Below are positions 43,912-53,179 of a stretch of 64,000 bases of DNA, one piece after another (positions within the stretch are counted from its first letter, which is position 1; each line of letters opens with the position of its first letter). The notes under the pieces are model-generated. The model worked only from the letters and a program-made list of their open reading frames with translations. It was not told the origin of the DNA and searched no databases. This stretch comes from Bacillota bacterium (GTDB lineage Bacteria > Bacillota > Clostridia > Oscillospirales > Oscillospiraceae): positions 106,407-170,406 of the forward strand of contig JAEWRY010000028.1 in assembly GCA_023459875.1 (NCBI GenBank), written 5' to 3'. A program made the position numbers and the translations under genes.

Positions 43912-45081
43912 ATGTCAAGAGAAACCGAAATTTTGTACAAGGGCAGCCGCATCACCGGCAAGCACGACACGCCGGAGTGCGAACCCATCTATCTTACGAA
44001 CGCCTTTAACGTCTCCGATCTGGACGAGCTGGATTATGTCTACGACGGCGGGGGCTATGCCTATAACCGCACCTGCAACCCCAACCGTACCATGCTCGCC
44101 GAAGTCATGACCTATCTGGAAGGCGGGGAAGACACGCTGGTGTGCAACTGCGGCATGTCCGCCATCACTACCGCCCTCTTAGCCCTGGTGCGCTCGGGGG
44201 ACCACATCCTCTCCGACCGCACCCTGTACGGGGAGACCATCGACGTTATCAGCAAAGTTTTGGGCAGGCTCGGCGTGGAGGTCACCTATATCGACTTTGC
44301 TGATCTAGACGAGGTGCGCGCCGGCATCAGGCCCAATACGAAAGTGATGTACACCGAAACCGAGTCCAACCCCATGATGGGAATCGTGGACATCCCTGCG
44401 CTGTCAGAAATCGCTCACGGACGCGGCATTAAGCTGGTCGTGGACAACACCTTTACCACCTCCTATATGATAAAGCCCCTGGAGCAGGGGGCCGACGTGG
44501 CGGTCAGCAGCCTCACAAAGTTTGTGAACGGCCACGGGGATACGCTCGCCGGCTCCATCACCTCCACCAAAGAATTCATTCACGAGGCCTATGAGGTGCA
44601 GCAGTTCACAGGCTCTGTGGCCGATCCCTTCTCCTGCTGGACGGTGCTCCGCTCCATCCGCACGCTGGATTTGCGCATGCCCCGCCACATGGAAAACGCC
44701 GCCAAGCTGGCCCTGGCGCTGGAACAGGACCCCCACGTCACCAAGGTGATTTATCCCGGGCTTGCAAGCCATCCCCAGCATGAGCTGGCGAAGCGGGTGT
44801 TTTCCCACGGCTTCGGCGGTATGCTCAGCTTCTTTGTGCCCGAGGACCGGCAGAAGATCAACGCGTTTATGCATGAGCTTAAATATGTGCGCTACGCCAT
44901 GACGCTGGGCGGCTGCCGCACCACCATCGCCCACCCCGTCACCTCCTCCCACTACGACGTGCCCGAGGAGGAGCGCCGGAAGATGGGGATCACCTTCGGC
45001 CTCATCCGGGTATCCGTGGGGCTGGAGAGCGCGGACGACCTCATCGCGGACTTTTCGGGCGCGCTGAAGGTTTTCGATTGA
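43912..45081 (+). CDS. Cys/Met-metabolism PLP enzyme, methionine gamma-lyase-like
   Basis: A 389-residue PLP-dependent enzyme of the trans-sulfuration family. It has the phosphate-binding CGMSAITTALLALVRSGDHI, TESNPMMGIVDI, the PLP lysine in AVSSLTKFVNGHGDTLAG (about residue 203), and IRVSVGLESADDLIAD near the end. The family includes methionine gamma-lyase, cystathionine gamma-synthase, cystathionine lyase and O-acetylhomoserine sulfhydrylase; sequence alone does not separate them. The upstream M14 enzyme may supply a free amino acid to it. Followed by a strong terminator. Confidence 0.85.
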   Translation: MSRETEILYKGSRITGKHDTPECEPIYLTNAFNVSDLDELDYVYDGGGYAYNRTCNPNRTMLAEVMTYLEGGEDTLVCNCGMSAITTALLALVRSGDHILSDRTLYGETIDVISKVLGRLGVEVTYIDFADLDEVRAGIRPNTKVMYTETESNPMMGIVDIPALSEIAHGRGIKLVVDNTFTTSYMIKPLEQGADVAVSSLTKFVNGHGDTLAGSITSTKEFIHEAYEVQQFTGSVADPFSCWTVLRSIRTLDLRMPRHMENAAKLALALEQDPHVTKVIYPGLASHPQHELAKRVFSHGFGGMLSFFVPEDRQKINAFMHELKYVRYAMTLGGCRTTIAHPVTSSHYDVPEEERRKMGITFGLIRVSVGLESADDLIADFSGALKVFD

Positions 45082-45097
45082 TTTCGCTGAAAAATAG

Positions 45098-45134
45098 GGA
45101 GCGCTGCAAAAAGAATTTTGCAGCGCTCCTTTTT
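45098..45134 (+). terminator. Strong terminator of the M14-PLP unit
   Basis: A perfect 14-bp stem (45098-45111/45116-45129), loop AGAA, then a T-run. Palindrome copy 4 follows directly. Confidence 0.93.
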
Positions 45135-45138
45135 CTTC

Positions 45139-45224
45139 TGTCATCCTGTGTGAAGCCAAGGAACTCATTCCCTGAGGGAAGCGCCCGAGGATTAGATTCT
45201 TCGGCCTTTGGGCTCAGAATGACA
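45139..45224 (+). repeat. Dispersed imperfect palindrome, copy 4
   Basis: Eighty-six bp, with ends TGTCATCCTG and GCTCAGAATGACA and an internal AGATTCTTCGG. The order is the same as in copies 2 and 3, but here an ordinary terminator replaces the GGCGGTGTCTCA hairpin. Confidence 0.75.
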
Positions 45225-45253
45225 GCGTATTGCGTTTGCGTCTTCGCCGGTGA

Positions 45254-46036
45254 TTACCGCTTCTCCATCGGCTCTGGCAGCGGGATTTTGCGGAACTCCT
45301 CCAGGAATTCCACGATGTAGTCAGCGGTCGCCTGCAGCATCTCCCGGCCCCAGGCCTCGGTCGCGTCCCTAGGGTGATCGGGTCCGATCCAGCCGTTTTG
45401 GGAATAGCGGTGCACGTCGCGGGGGAGCTCCACGTTCACGCCTTTAAAACGGACAAAGTCAAAGCCGTTGGTGGGCAGCGTCTCTCCCGCGTCGTTTACC
45501 AGCATCTGGTCCGCGATCAGATCATGCTCCACAAAAGCCGGGTTCACCGCCATCACGGCGGCGGTTTCCTGTCCCCCACCGTGGCCCCCCGCCCATGCGG
45601 GATTCAGCTCTCCCGCCATCTTCCACCAGTTGAGAAGCGCGCACCAGGCGCCCCGGCGGTTGAGAGCGCAGCCTACCTCCTCCAGCGTGCGGATGTTGCC
45701 CCCGTGTCCGTTCAGAACGGCAAACCGCCGCGCGCCGCAGTCGTAGAGGCAGTCCGTAATTTTGGTCATAACCGCGCGCAGAACGTCGGACCCAAGGGAA
45801 ATACTGCCCGGATAGCCCGTCAGATCGTCGCAGCTGCCATAGGGCAGGAAGGGGGCGATCAGGCAGCCCGGCGCCTGCTCCTCAATCAGGTCAAGGATTT
45901 TTTCCGGCACCAGCGTATCGGTGCCGAGCGCAATGTGGCGGCCGTGGCACTCGTTGCTGCCTACGCCCAGAATAACAAGATCGTTTTGGCTGAAATACTC
46001 TTTTGCACGCAGCCAGGAAATGTGCTGCAATCTCAT
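45254..46036 (-). CDS. Creatininase-family amidohydrolase
   Basis: A 260-residue metal-dependent amidohydrolase. Metal ligands appear in GVGSNECHGRHIALGTD (Glu and His), the turn NGHGGNIRTLEEV and the Gly-rich GGHGGGQETAAVMAVNP. The family includes creatinine amidohydrolase, mycofactocin MftE and FAPy deformylases. No mycofactocin or creatine genes are present, so the substrate is probably a cyclic or N-acyl amide. It is convergent with the methionine gamma-lyase gene and divergent from the peptide importer, and may belong to the same catabolic group. Confidence 0.88.
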   Translation of the reverse strand: MRLQHISWLRAKEYFSQNDLVILGVGSNECHGRHIALGTDTLVPEKILDLIEEQAPGCLIAPFLPYGSCDDLTGYPGSISLGSDVLRAVMTKITDCLYDCGARRFAVLNGHGGNIRTLEEVGCALNRRGAWCALLNWWKMAGELNPAWAGGHGGGQETAAVMAVNPAFVEHDLIADQMLVNDAGETLPTNGFDFVRFKGVNVELPRDVHRYSQNGWIGPDHPRDATEAWGREMLQATADYIVEFLEEFRKIPLPEPMEKR

Positions 46037-46229
46037 GCCGAGCTCCCCTCTCGCTCAATATTCATTATTTATATGAATATTCATTTTCGAATCCGTATTT
46101 CCGGTTAGCGGGCGGATACTTCTTATGATTATACGCCGCCTGTCATAAAAGCACAATCTCACCCGGACTGTTTCGGAGTTTTATATGAAACTTTTTATCT
46201 CATCGCATGCATTTTTCTTGTATTACACA

Positions 46230-46258
46230 TTGACTTTTTTCGGCAAAGAAGATAGCAT
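46230..46258 (+). promoter_or_regulatory. Sigma-A promoter of the peptide importer operon
   Basis: TTGACT (46230-46235), 17-nt spacer, TAGCAT (46253-46258). The 287-nt divergent region 46037-46323 has no other recognised feature. It is AT-rich near the creatininase start. Confidence 0.6.
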
Positions 46259-46323
46259 TAAGCCAAGTGTATTTACCATGAAAATAACAGGAAAAGCGAA
46301 AAATTTTGGAAGAGGGAAGAAGC

Positions 46324-47904
46324 ATGAAGATGAAAAAAGCTCTCTGCCTGGTGCTTGCACTGACTATGGTGTTCAGCATGTCCGCCTGCGGCGGCAGCTC
46401 CAGCGCCAGCAGCGCACCCAGCAGCACCCCCAGCAGCTCGCCCGTGCCCACCAAGGCGGATTCCATCGTGGTCGGCCGCGCATTCGACTCCGACAACCTG
46501 GACCCGGTTACCCAGGTCGGCAACTATAATATCTGGGTATTGGATCTGATGCTGGAAGGCCTCGTTCAGACCAGCGACGACGGTTCCAAGATTGAGCCCT
46601 GCCTTGCCACCGATTGGAAAATCAGCGAGGACGGTTTAACTTATACCTTTAACCTGAAAAAGGGCGTCAGCTTCTCCGACGGTACCGCCGTCACCGGTAA
46701 GGACTGGGTGTTCTCCATTGAGCGCGCAATGAGTCTTCCGGACGCACCCTGGTATTTCACCGTGGAAAACATTGACTCTGTGGAAGCGCCTGATGATTCT
46801 ACCTTTATCATTCACCTGAAGGAGACTTCCGCCACCACCCTCGCGAACCTGTGCATGTTCACCTGCGGCGTGCAGTCCAAGGCCTATTTCGATAAGGTTG
46901 GGGAAGAGAACTACGTGAACGGTTTTGTCGGCACCGGCCCCTATATGCTCACGAACTGGAGCAAGGGCGAGTCCATGACCTTTGAGGCCAACCCCAATTA
47001 TCACGTTGCCGGCCAGCCTGTTACCAAAGAGATTATTTTCAAGGTCATTGCAGACGACAACTCCCGCGTGATGCAGCTTCAGTCGGGCGACATCGACGCG
47101 GCCATCAACCTGTCCATGGACAGCCTCTATCAGCTTCAGAGCGACAACCGCGTGACGGCGGTGCCCTCCGAAAGCTGCGAGACCCGCTTCCTCGCAATGA
47201 ATACTAAAAATGAGTACTTAAGTAACGCCAAGGTGCGCCAGGCCCTCGCTATGGCCACCGATCCCACGGCGATTACCAGTGTTGCCACCTACGGCTTCGG
47301 TGAGGTCGCTTCCACCGTACTGCCCACCACCAGCACCTACATCGACCCCTCTGTTTCCGTCAATCAGCAGAATATCGACGGCGCCAAGGCTCTCCTGACG
47401 GAGGCCGGCTATCCCGACGGATTCTCCCTGGATCTGATGATCTGCTCCGGCAAGACCATTGAGGAGTCCATTGCAACCCTGGTCAAGGAACAGTGGGCTA
47501 AGATCGGCGTCGATGTGAATATCTGCTCTTACGAGAAGGTCACCTACACAGACAACCTCTATGGCACGAACTTTGACGTGGTGGTGGACTATTGGACGGA
47601 CGATATCTGCGACCCCTCCGAGTTCATGACCTATCTGTGCAACTTCGACCTCTGCAGCGGCTTCGACACTAATTACAAGGTGGAGGGGATCGAGGAGCTC
47701 AACAAGAAGGCCAATGCCGAACTGGATGAGACCGCGCGCAAGCAGATGTACTATCAGATTGAGAAACTCATCGCCGATGCTTATATCTACGTACCCATCT
47801 GCACCATTCCTTACGCGAACGCCGTTTCCACCAGCGTCACCGGCTTTGTGCAGACCCCGCTGGGCAACCTGCGCCTAGCCAACATGGAAAAAACAGTGGG
47901 CTAA
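46324..47904 (+). CDS. Peptide ABC transporter substrate-binding lipoprotein
   Basis: Family 5 extracellular solute-binding lipoprotein, 526 residues. The N-terminal signal (MKMKKALCLVLALTMVFSMS) ends in a lipobox with Cys22, followed by a Ser-rich linker. Characteristic body motifs are LDPVTQVGNYNIWVLDLMLE, TDWKISEDGLTYTFNLKKGV and FVGTGPYMLTNWSKG. Binds oligopeptides or similar ligands and delivers them to the downstream permeases. The ATG at 46324 is preferred over 46306. A hairpin between it and the permease probably raises its relative abundance. Confidence 0.92.
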   Translation: MKMKKALCLVLALTMVFSMSACGGSSSASSAPSSTPSSSPVPTKADSIVVGRAFDSDNLDPVTQVGNYNIWVLDLMLEGLVQTSDDGSKIEPCLATDWKISEDGLTYTFNLKKGVSFSDGTAVTGKDWVFSIERAMSLPDAPWYFTVENIDSVEAPDDSTFIIHLKETSATTLANLCMFTCGVQSKAYFDKVGEENYVNGFVGTGPYMLTNWSKGESMTFEANPNYHVAGQPVTKEIIFKVIADDNSRVMQLQSGDIDAAINLSMDSLYQLQSDNRVTAVPSESCETRFLAMNTKNEYLSNAKVRQALAMATDPTAITSVATYGFGEVASTVLPTTSTYIDPSVSVNQQNIDGAKALLTEAGYPDGFSLDLMICSGKTIEESIATLVKEQWAKIGVDVNICSYEKVTYTDNLYGTNFDVVVDYWTDDICDPSEFMTYLCNFDLCSGFDTNYKVEGIEELNKKANAELDETARKQMYYQIEKLIADAYIYVPICTIPYANAVSTSVTGFVQTPLGNLRLANMEKTVG

Positions 47905-47924
47905 ACGTCTGGTTGATCATTCAG

Positions 47925-47957
47925 AAGCCACGGGCGGTTATTCCGCCCGTGGCTTTG
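47925..47957 (+). terminator. Intra-operon hairpin after the binding protein gene
   Basis: A perfect 13-bp stem (47925-47937/47943-47955) with loop TTATT and a weak T-tract, 20 nt after the stop. It is probably a partial terminator or mRNA-stabilising element, as is common between binding-protein and permease genes. Confidence 0.7.
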
Positions 47958-48009
47958 ATTGCTGAAAACTCTTCCCGGCAGCGGTCATATTCACGCGAGG
48001 AGAAACGCT

Positions 48010-48951
48010 ATGGAAAAACTCAATTACATTCTAAAACGCACCCTGCAGATGATCCCGGTGCTCATCGTAGGGATCGTTCTGGTCTTTGCGCTGGTAAGAT
48101 TTCTGCCCGGGGACACCGCCTCGGCCATCCTTGGGGACAAGGTGAAGCCCGAGGTGATGGCTGCCTACCGGGAAAAGATGGGCCTCAACCAGCCGGTGCT
48201 GACGCAGTTTTTCATTTACTGCAAGAGCCTCGTCAAACTGGACCTGGGCGAATCGGTGCAGTACCACATGCCGGTGGCGGCCCTTTTATCAAGCCGCCTG
48301 AAGGTGACGGTGCTCCTTACCCTCATGGCGACGCTCATGACGGTGGTACTCGGTCTGCCCCTTGGGTACCTCGCGGGCGCGAAGAAGGACACGGCCGTTG
48401 ACCAGGGCATTCGCTCCTTCGCGCTGCTGGGCCTTTCCCTGCCCACCTTCTGGGTGGGGCTGATGCTTATGCTGGTTTTCGGCGTCCATCTGCGGTGGTT
48501 TTCCATCTCCGGCTGGGGCACGACCTGGACGGACCACCTGAAGGGCCTCTTCCTGCCCGCGCTCACCGAGGCGCTCTTCGCCGCCTCGGTCATCATCCGC
48601 AACGCGCGCAATAACGTGGTGGACGTGCGCTCCCAGGACTATGTGGACTTTGCCCGGTGTAAGGGCCTGGGCGGCTTCCGCGTTGGGTGCATGCACGTTC
48701 TGCGAAACGCCATGATCCCCACCGCCACACTGCTCTCCATCCGCATCGTCTCCATGCTGGGCGGCACGGTCATCGTGGAGAACATCTACTCCCTGCAGGG
48801 CATGGGCGCGCTGCTGGTGGGCGCCGTGGAGCACCGGGACTACGCGGTGGTTCAGGGCGCGGTGCTCACCTTCATCATCATCGTGCTGGTCATCAACCTT
48901 TTGACGGATATCCTGTACTCGCTGCTGGATCCCCGTATCGCGCTCAAGTAA
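48010..48951 (+). CDS. Peptide ABC transporter permease (OppB/DppB-like)
   Basis: A 313-residue permease with six membrane helices. It has the N-terminal segment NYILKRTLQMIPVLIVGIVL, a conserved MGLNQPV-TQFF region, and the EAA-type loop DFARCKGLGGFRVGCMHVLR near the ATPase-contact surface. The ATG at 48010 follows GAGGAG with a 7-nt spacing; a longer frame from 47959 is rejected. First of two permeases of the importer. Confidence 0.92.
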   Translation: MEKLNYILKRTLQMIPVLIVGIVLVFALVRFLPGDTASAILGDKVKPEVMAAYREKMGLNQPVLTQFFIYCKSLVKLDLGESVQYHMPVAALLSSRLKVTVLLTLMATLMTVVLGLPLGYLAGAKKDTAVDQGIRSFALLGLSLPTFWVGLMLMLVFGVHLRWFSISGWGTTWTDHLKGLFLPALTEALFAASVIIRNARNNVVDVRSQDYVDFARCKGLGGFRVGCMHVLRNAMIPTATLLSIRIVSMLGGTVIVENIYSLQGMGALLVGAVEHRDYAVVQGAVLTFIIIVLVINLLTDILYSLLDPRIALK

Positions 48952-48964
48952 GGGGGAAGACAGG

Positions 48965-49819
48965 ATGAACGTTAAAATCGGATATGCTAACGGCGTGCGC
49001 CGCCTGAAATTGTGGCAGAAAAGCCCTTCCTTTGCCGTGGGTGCGGTGATCGTTCTGGCGGTGACCTTCGTGGCGGTCTTCCCGCAGGTTTTCACCTGCG
49101 CAGACCCCAATGTTTCCAATCCATCCGCCATGCTTCTGCCCCCCTCCGCCCTTCACTGGTTCGGAACCGACAACTACGGCCGCGACCTCTTCGCGAGAGT
49201 TGTCTACGGCACCCGGATCGACCTGCTCATCGGCATCGGGTGCGTGGTCGTCCCATTCGCGTTCGGCTCCCTTCTGGGTCTCGTGGCGGGCTATTACGGC
49301 GGCAAAATCGACGCGGTTATCATGCGGATTCTGGATGTGTTCATGGCGTTTCCCTTCCTGGTGATGGTCATCGCGGTGGTGGCCATTCTGGGCAGCGGCA
49401 CCCGGAATCTGCTCATCGCCATGTGGGTGGTGGGCTGGAAGGAATACACCCGCCTCATCCGCAGTGAGGTGCTGGTTGCCAAGCAGGCGGAATACGTACA
49501 GTCCGCGCACACCATGGGTTATTCCGATCTGCGCATCATGCTCAGGCATATCCTGCCCAACGTCATCAGCACCGCCATCGTCTACGGGGCGTCCGACATT
49601 GTCATGTGCATGGGCACCGCCGCGTCCCTGAGCTATCTGGGCATCGGTGTGCAGCCGCCCACCCCCGAGTGGGGCGCTATTATCAACGGCGGAAAGAGCT
49701 TCATGACCACCGCGTGGTGGATCACGGTGATTCCCGGCGCGATTCTGGCCTTTGTGGGCTGGGGATTCAGCATCCTGGGCGACGGCCTGTCCGATCTGTT
49801 GCGGGCCGACGGCCGCTGA
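48965..49819 (+). CDS. Peptide ABC transporter permease (OppC/DppC-like)
   Basis: A 284-residue permease partner. It has a short cytosolic N-terminus, then GAVIVLAVTFVAVFPQVF, the HWFGTDNYGRDLFARVVYGT motif typical of OppC, and an EAA-like loop (QSAHTMGYSDLRIMLRHILP). Five to six helices are predicted. It lies 13 bp after the first permease and 12 bp before the first ATPase. Confidence 0.92.
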   Translation: MNVKIGYANGVRRLKLWQKSPSFAVGAVIVLAVTFVAVFPQVFTCADPNVSNPSAMLLPPSALHWFGTDNYGRDLFARVVYGTRIDLLIGIGCVVVPFAFGSLLGLVAGYYGGKIDAVIMRILDVFMAFPFLVMVIAVVAILGSGTRNLLIAMWVVGWKEYTRLIRSEVLVAKQAEYVQSAHTMGYSDLRIMLRHILPNVISTAIVYGASDIVMCMGTAASLSYLGIGVQPPTPEWGAIINGGKSFMTTAWWITVIPGAILAFVGWGFSILGDGLSDLLRADGR

Positions 49820-49831
49820 GGAGGGGAAGAC

Positions 49832-50827
49832 ATGGAACATATCCTCGAGGTGGAACACCTTAAAATGTATTACTGCGGCAAGGCCGAAACGGTCCGCGCC
49901 GTGGACGACGTGAGCTTTTTCGTGAACAAGAAGGAAACCTTCGGTATCGTGGGCGAGTCTGGCTGCGGCAAGTCCACGGTGTGCAAGGCGCTCGTTCGGA
50001 TGATGCCCCATCCCGGGAAAATCCTCGGCGGCAGCGTCCGGTACGACGGAAGAGAGCTAACGGGGCTATCCGAGGGGCAGATGCGCGGTATCCGGGGCAG
50101 CGAGATCGGCATGATTTTTCAGGACCCCATGACCGCCCTTAACCCGGTGATGAAGATCAAGGACCAGATTTATGAGTCCCTGCGGCGGCAGAACCTCACC
50201 AAAAAGCAGATGTACGCACGCGGCGTGGAACTGCTCCGCATGGTGGATATCCCGGAGCCGGAGCGGCGCATGGAGGAATACGTGCATCAGTTTTCCGGCG
50301 GCATGCGCCAGCGGGTGATGATCGCCGTCACCCTGGCCGCGAACCCCAAGCTGCTGATTGCCGACGAGCCGACCACGGCTCTGGACGTCACCATTCAGGA
50401 CCAGATCATCCGGCTCATCAATAACCTCAAAGACGAGCTGGGGATGAGCGTCATCATCATCACCCACGATCTGGGCGTGGTGAACGAAATGTGCGACCGG
50501 GTCGCCGTTATGTACGCCGGTCATATCGTGGAACAGGCCGAAACGAGAATTTTATTTGAGCATCCGGGGCATCCCTATACCCGCGGCCTTATGAACTCCC
50601 TGCCACGTCCCGGAAGCCGGGAGAGGCTGGAGTCCATCCCTGGCATGCCGCCTAACCTGGCCTTTGAACTGCCGGGCTGTCCCTTCGCGGAACGGTGCCG
50701 GTTCTGTACGGATGCATGCAGAAAGTCCTTACCCGAGCTGCGCGAGATAGCGCCGGGCCATCAGGCGGCCTGCCTGCTCGAATCCCAGCCGGGCGGCCTG
50801 ACTTTGGCCGGGGAGGTGAGAGCGTGA
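49832..50827 (+). CDS. Peptide ABC transporter ATPase (OppD/DppD-like)
   Basis: A 331-residue ATP-binding subunit. Walker A is GESGCGKST, the signature is [16 protein letters not shown], Walker B is [13 protein letters not shown], and the H loop is IITHDLGVV. The C-terminal oligopeptide-transporter extension has [14 protein letters not shown], a Cys-rich motif common in OppD. The stop overlaps the next gene (GTGA). Confidence 0.94.
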   Translation: MEHILEVEHLKMYYCGKAETVRAVDDVSFFVNKKETFGIVGESGCGKSTVCKALVRMMPHPGKILGGSVRYDGRELTGLSEGQMRGIRGSEIGMIFQDPMTALNPVMKIKDQIYESLRRQNLTKKQMYARGVELLRMVDIPEPERRMEEYVHQFSGGMRQRVMIAVTLAANPKLLIADEPTTALDVTIQDQIIRLINNLKDELGMSVIIITHDLGVVNEMCDRVAVMYAGHIVEQAETRILFEHPGHPYTRGLMNSLPRPGSRERLESIPGMPPNLAFELPGCPFAERCRFCTDACRKSLPELREIAPGHQAACLLESQPGGLTLAGEVRA

Positions 50828-51837
50828 GCGTGACGGAACAGAAAGAACCCCTCCTGCGCCTGGAGGACGTAAGCACCCGTTTTCTCATCCCCCAGAGTAT
50901 TCTGGATGCCGCCCGAAGAAGACCCAAGCAGTATCTGACGGCGGTGGACCATGTCTCTTTGGACGTCTGCCGGGGCGACACGCTGGGACTGGTGGGCGAG
51001 TCCGGCTGCGGCAAGTCCACCCTTGCCAAGACCATTATCGGCCTCTATAAGCCCAGCGGCGGCCGGGTCGTTTTCGCCGGAACCGAGCTGACGTCCATGA
51101 GCCGGAAAGAGCTGAGAAATAACTGCAGCAATATTCAGATGGTCTTTCAGGACCCCTACTCCTCCCTGAATCCCCGCATGAGCGTCCGGGCTGCGCTGCG
51201 GGAAGAACTGACGGTCCATCACATGTGCCCCCCGGCGGAAATTAATGCGCGCATCGCGGAGCTGCTGGAGATGGTCGGCCTCTCCGAGCAGCAGGCATCG
51301 AGGCTTCCCGGCGCCTTTTCGGGCGGCCAGCGGCAGCGCATCGGCATTGCACGCGCACTGGCCCTCAATCCCCAGATCATCATTGCGGACGAGCCGGTGT
51401 CCGCACTGGACGTTTCCATTCAGGCGCAGGTCATCAACCTGCTCATCGAGTTGCAGCGCAAACTTGGGCTTACCGTCCTATTTATCTCTCACGACCTGCG
51501 GGTGGTGCGCTATGTGAGCAGCCGGGTGGCAGTTATGTACCTGGGCAAGATCATGGAACTGGGAGAGACCGATGATCTCTTTGAGCACCCACTGCACCCC
51601 TATACCGATATTCTGCTCAGGGCGGCCCCCAAAATGTCCTCCGACGCCCGGGATACAAAAAACGAGGCGATTCACGGGGACCCGCCCAGCCCCATCCGCC
51701 TGCCCGCCGGTTGCCGCTTCCACCCCCGATGCCCTTACGCCGGGGAGAGATGCCGCCAAGAGCAGCCTGAGCTGCGGGAAATCCGCCCCGGCCACTTCTG
51801 CGCCTGTCATCATCCGCTTCAAAAGGAGGAACCGTAA
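50824..51837 (+). CDS. Peptide ABC transporter ATPase (OppF/DppF-like), GTG start
   Basis: The second ATPase, 337 residues from the GTG at 50824 that overlaps the oppD-like stop by 4 nt. An upstream in-frame ATG (50695) lies inside that gene and is rejected. Walker A is [12 protein letters not shown], the signature is FSGGQRQRIGIARAL, Walker B is QIIIADEPVSALD, and the C-terminal end is CRFHPRCPYAGERC. It is directly followed by iadA with no gap. Confidence 0.93.
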   Translation: MSVTEQKEPLLRLEDVSTRFLIPQSILDAARRRPKQYLTAVDHVSLDVCRGDTLGLVGESGCGKSTLAKTIIGLYKPSGGRVVFAGTELTSMSRKELRNNCSNIQMVFQDPYSSLNPRMSVRAALREELTVHHMCPPAEINARIAELLEMVGLSEQQASRLPGAFSGGQRQRIGIARALALNPQIIIADEPVSALDVSIQAQVINLLIELQRKLGLTVLFISHDLRVVRYVSSRVAVMYLGKIMELGETDDLFEHPLHPYTDILLRAAPKMSSDARDTKNEAIHGDPPSPIRLPAGCRFHPRCPYAGERCRQEQPELREIRPGHFCACHHPLQKEEP

Positions 51838-52950
51838 ATGGATAACCCACTGCTCCTGCTCCGAAACGCGGAGGTCTACGCCCCGGAAGATCTCGGCAAA
51901 ACGGATTTGCTTATCTGCGGGGGCCGTATCGTCCAGATGGGCAGGGACTTGAAGCCGAACCTCCGGGGTCTGGAGGAAGTGGACGTTTCGGGACTTCTCG
52001 CCATGCCGGGTTTTGTGGACCAGCACGTTCATATTACCGGCGGCGGCGGCGAGGCCGGATTTTCCAGCCGGATCCCCGAGCTTTCCGCCCATGACCTGCT
52101 CTCCTGCGGCGTCACGACGGTGGTGGGCCTCCTGGGAACCGACAGCGTCACCCGGTCCGTCAAATCCCTGCTGGCTAAAGTAAAATCGCTCAGGGAGGAG
52201 GGACTGACCGCCTATTGCCTCACCGGAGCCTATGACCTGCCCAGCCCCACCGTCACCGGATCGGTGAAGGACGATATCACCTATATCAGTGAAATCCTGG
52301 GCGTTAAGGTTGCTGTCTCCGATCACCGCTGCGCCCAACCGACGAAAGAGGAGCTGATCCGTCTGGCCGCCCATGTGCGGCTGGCCGCTCTCACCGCGGG
52401 CAAACCGGGGGTGGTGCATATGCATACCGGTACCGGAAAGAATGGCCTCGGGATGATCTTTGACATCCTTGACGAAACCGACCTGCCTGTTACCCCTTTC
52501 CGTCCCACACATGTGGAAAATGTGATGGAAGACGCCGTGAAGCTCGCCAAGCGCGGCGGCATGATCGATTTTACCGCCGACGACGATGCCGAAGTGACCG
52601 CCGGGCTGCTTCTGCGCGCGGAAGAGGAAGGAGCCCCATGGGAACAGATTACGATGAGCTCCGACGCGGGCGGCAGTATTCCCATCTGGGATAAGAACAA
52701 GAAGTTTATCGGCATGGGAGTGGGAAAACCGGACACTCTGCTTAAAGTGGTGCGTGCCCTTTCCCAGGGACACGGAATGCCGCTTGAGAAAGCGCTGTGT
52801 CTCATCACCAGGACGAGCGCGGATGGCCTGAACCTCCAAAGCAAGGGACGGCTTGAGCCCGGCGCGGACGGGGATGTGCTCCTTACGGACGCAGAACTGT
52901 CGGTGAAGCGTGTCTATGCCGCCGGACGACTGCTTCTGAAAAACGACTGA
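51838..52950 (+). CDS. iadA: Isoaspartyl (beta-aspartyl) dipeptidase
   Basis: Cytosolic M38 amidohydrolase that cleaves beta-aspartyl dipeptides formed by isoaspartate damage or released from imported peptides. It has 370 residues, near the 390 of E. coli IadA. It shows the first metal pair in GFVDQHVHITGGGGE (residues 63 and 65), the second His site in VVHMHTGTGKNGLGMIF, and the catalytic Asp loop SSDAGGSIPIWD. It begins at the base after the oppF-like stop, so its product acts on what the importer brings in. Confidence 0.92.
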   Translation: MDNPLLLLRNAEVYAPEDLGKTDLLICGGRIVQMGRDLKPNLRGLEEVDVSGLLAMPGFVDQHVHITGGGGEAGFSSRIPELSAHDLLSCGVTTVVGLLGTDSVTRSVKSLLAKVKSLREEGLTAYCLTGAYDLPSPTVTGSVKDDITYISEILGVKVAVSDHRCAQPTKEELIRLAAHVRLAALTAGKPGVVHMHTGTGKNGLGMIFDILDETDLPVTPFRPTHVENVMEDAVKLAKRGGMIDFTADDDAEVTAGLLLRAEEEGAPWEQITMSSDAGGSIPIWDKNKKFIGMGVGKPDTLLKVVRALSQGHGMPLEKALCLITRTSADGLNLQSKGRLEPGADGDVLLTDAELSVKRVYAAGRLLLKND

Positions 52951-52973
52951 GACTTAATGCTAAACCGTAAGCG

Positions 52974-53012
52974 CCGGCCCGCTCATGATTGAGTGGGCCG
53001 GTTTGATTTTTA
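52974..53012 (+). terminator. Terminator of the importer-iadA operon
   Basis: Stem 52974-52985/52990-53001 (12 bp, one G-T), loop TGAT, then TTTGATTTTTAT. Confidence 0.88.
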
Positions 53013-53179
53013 TCTTTTCTCCATGCTTGGCGTTATATTTTATCGACAGTCTGAGAACTTCAGGTTTGGGGAATAACCCGCCTGACCGCGCTCATTTCGG
53101 GTCGGGTGAAAAGGGCTTCCGCTCATGAACAGGCTATTTTTCGCATATAGATGTCCTAAACGAGCGGGGAGGAATCTGT

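Noticed and set aside
47913..48401. Plus-strand frame overlapping the first Opp permease
   Set aside because: It overlaps a clear permease in another frame, with no domain and an Arg/Gly/Pro-rich composition.
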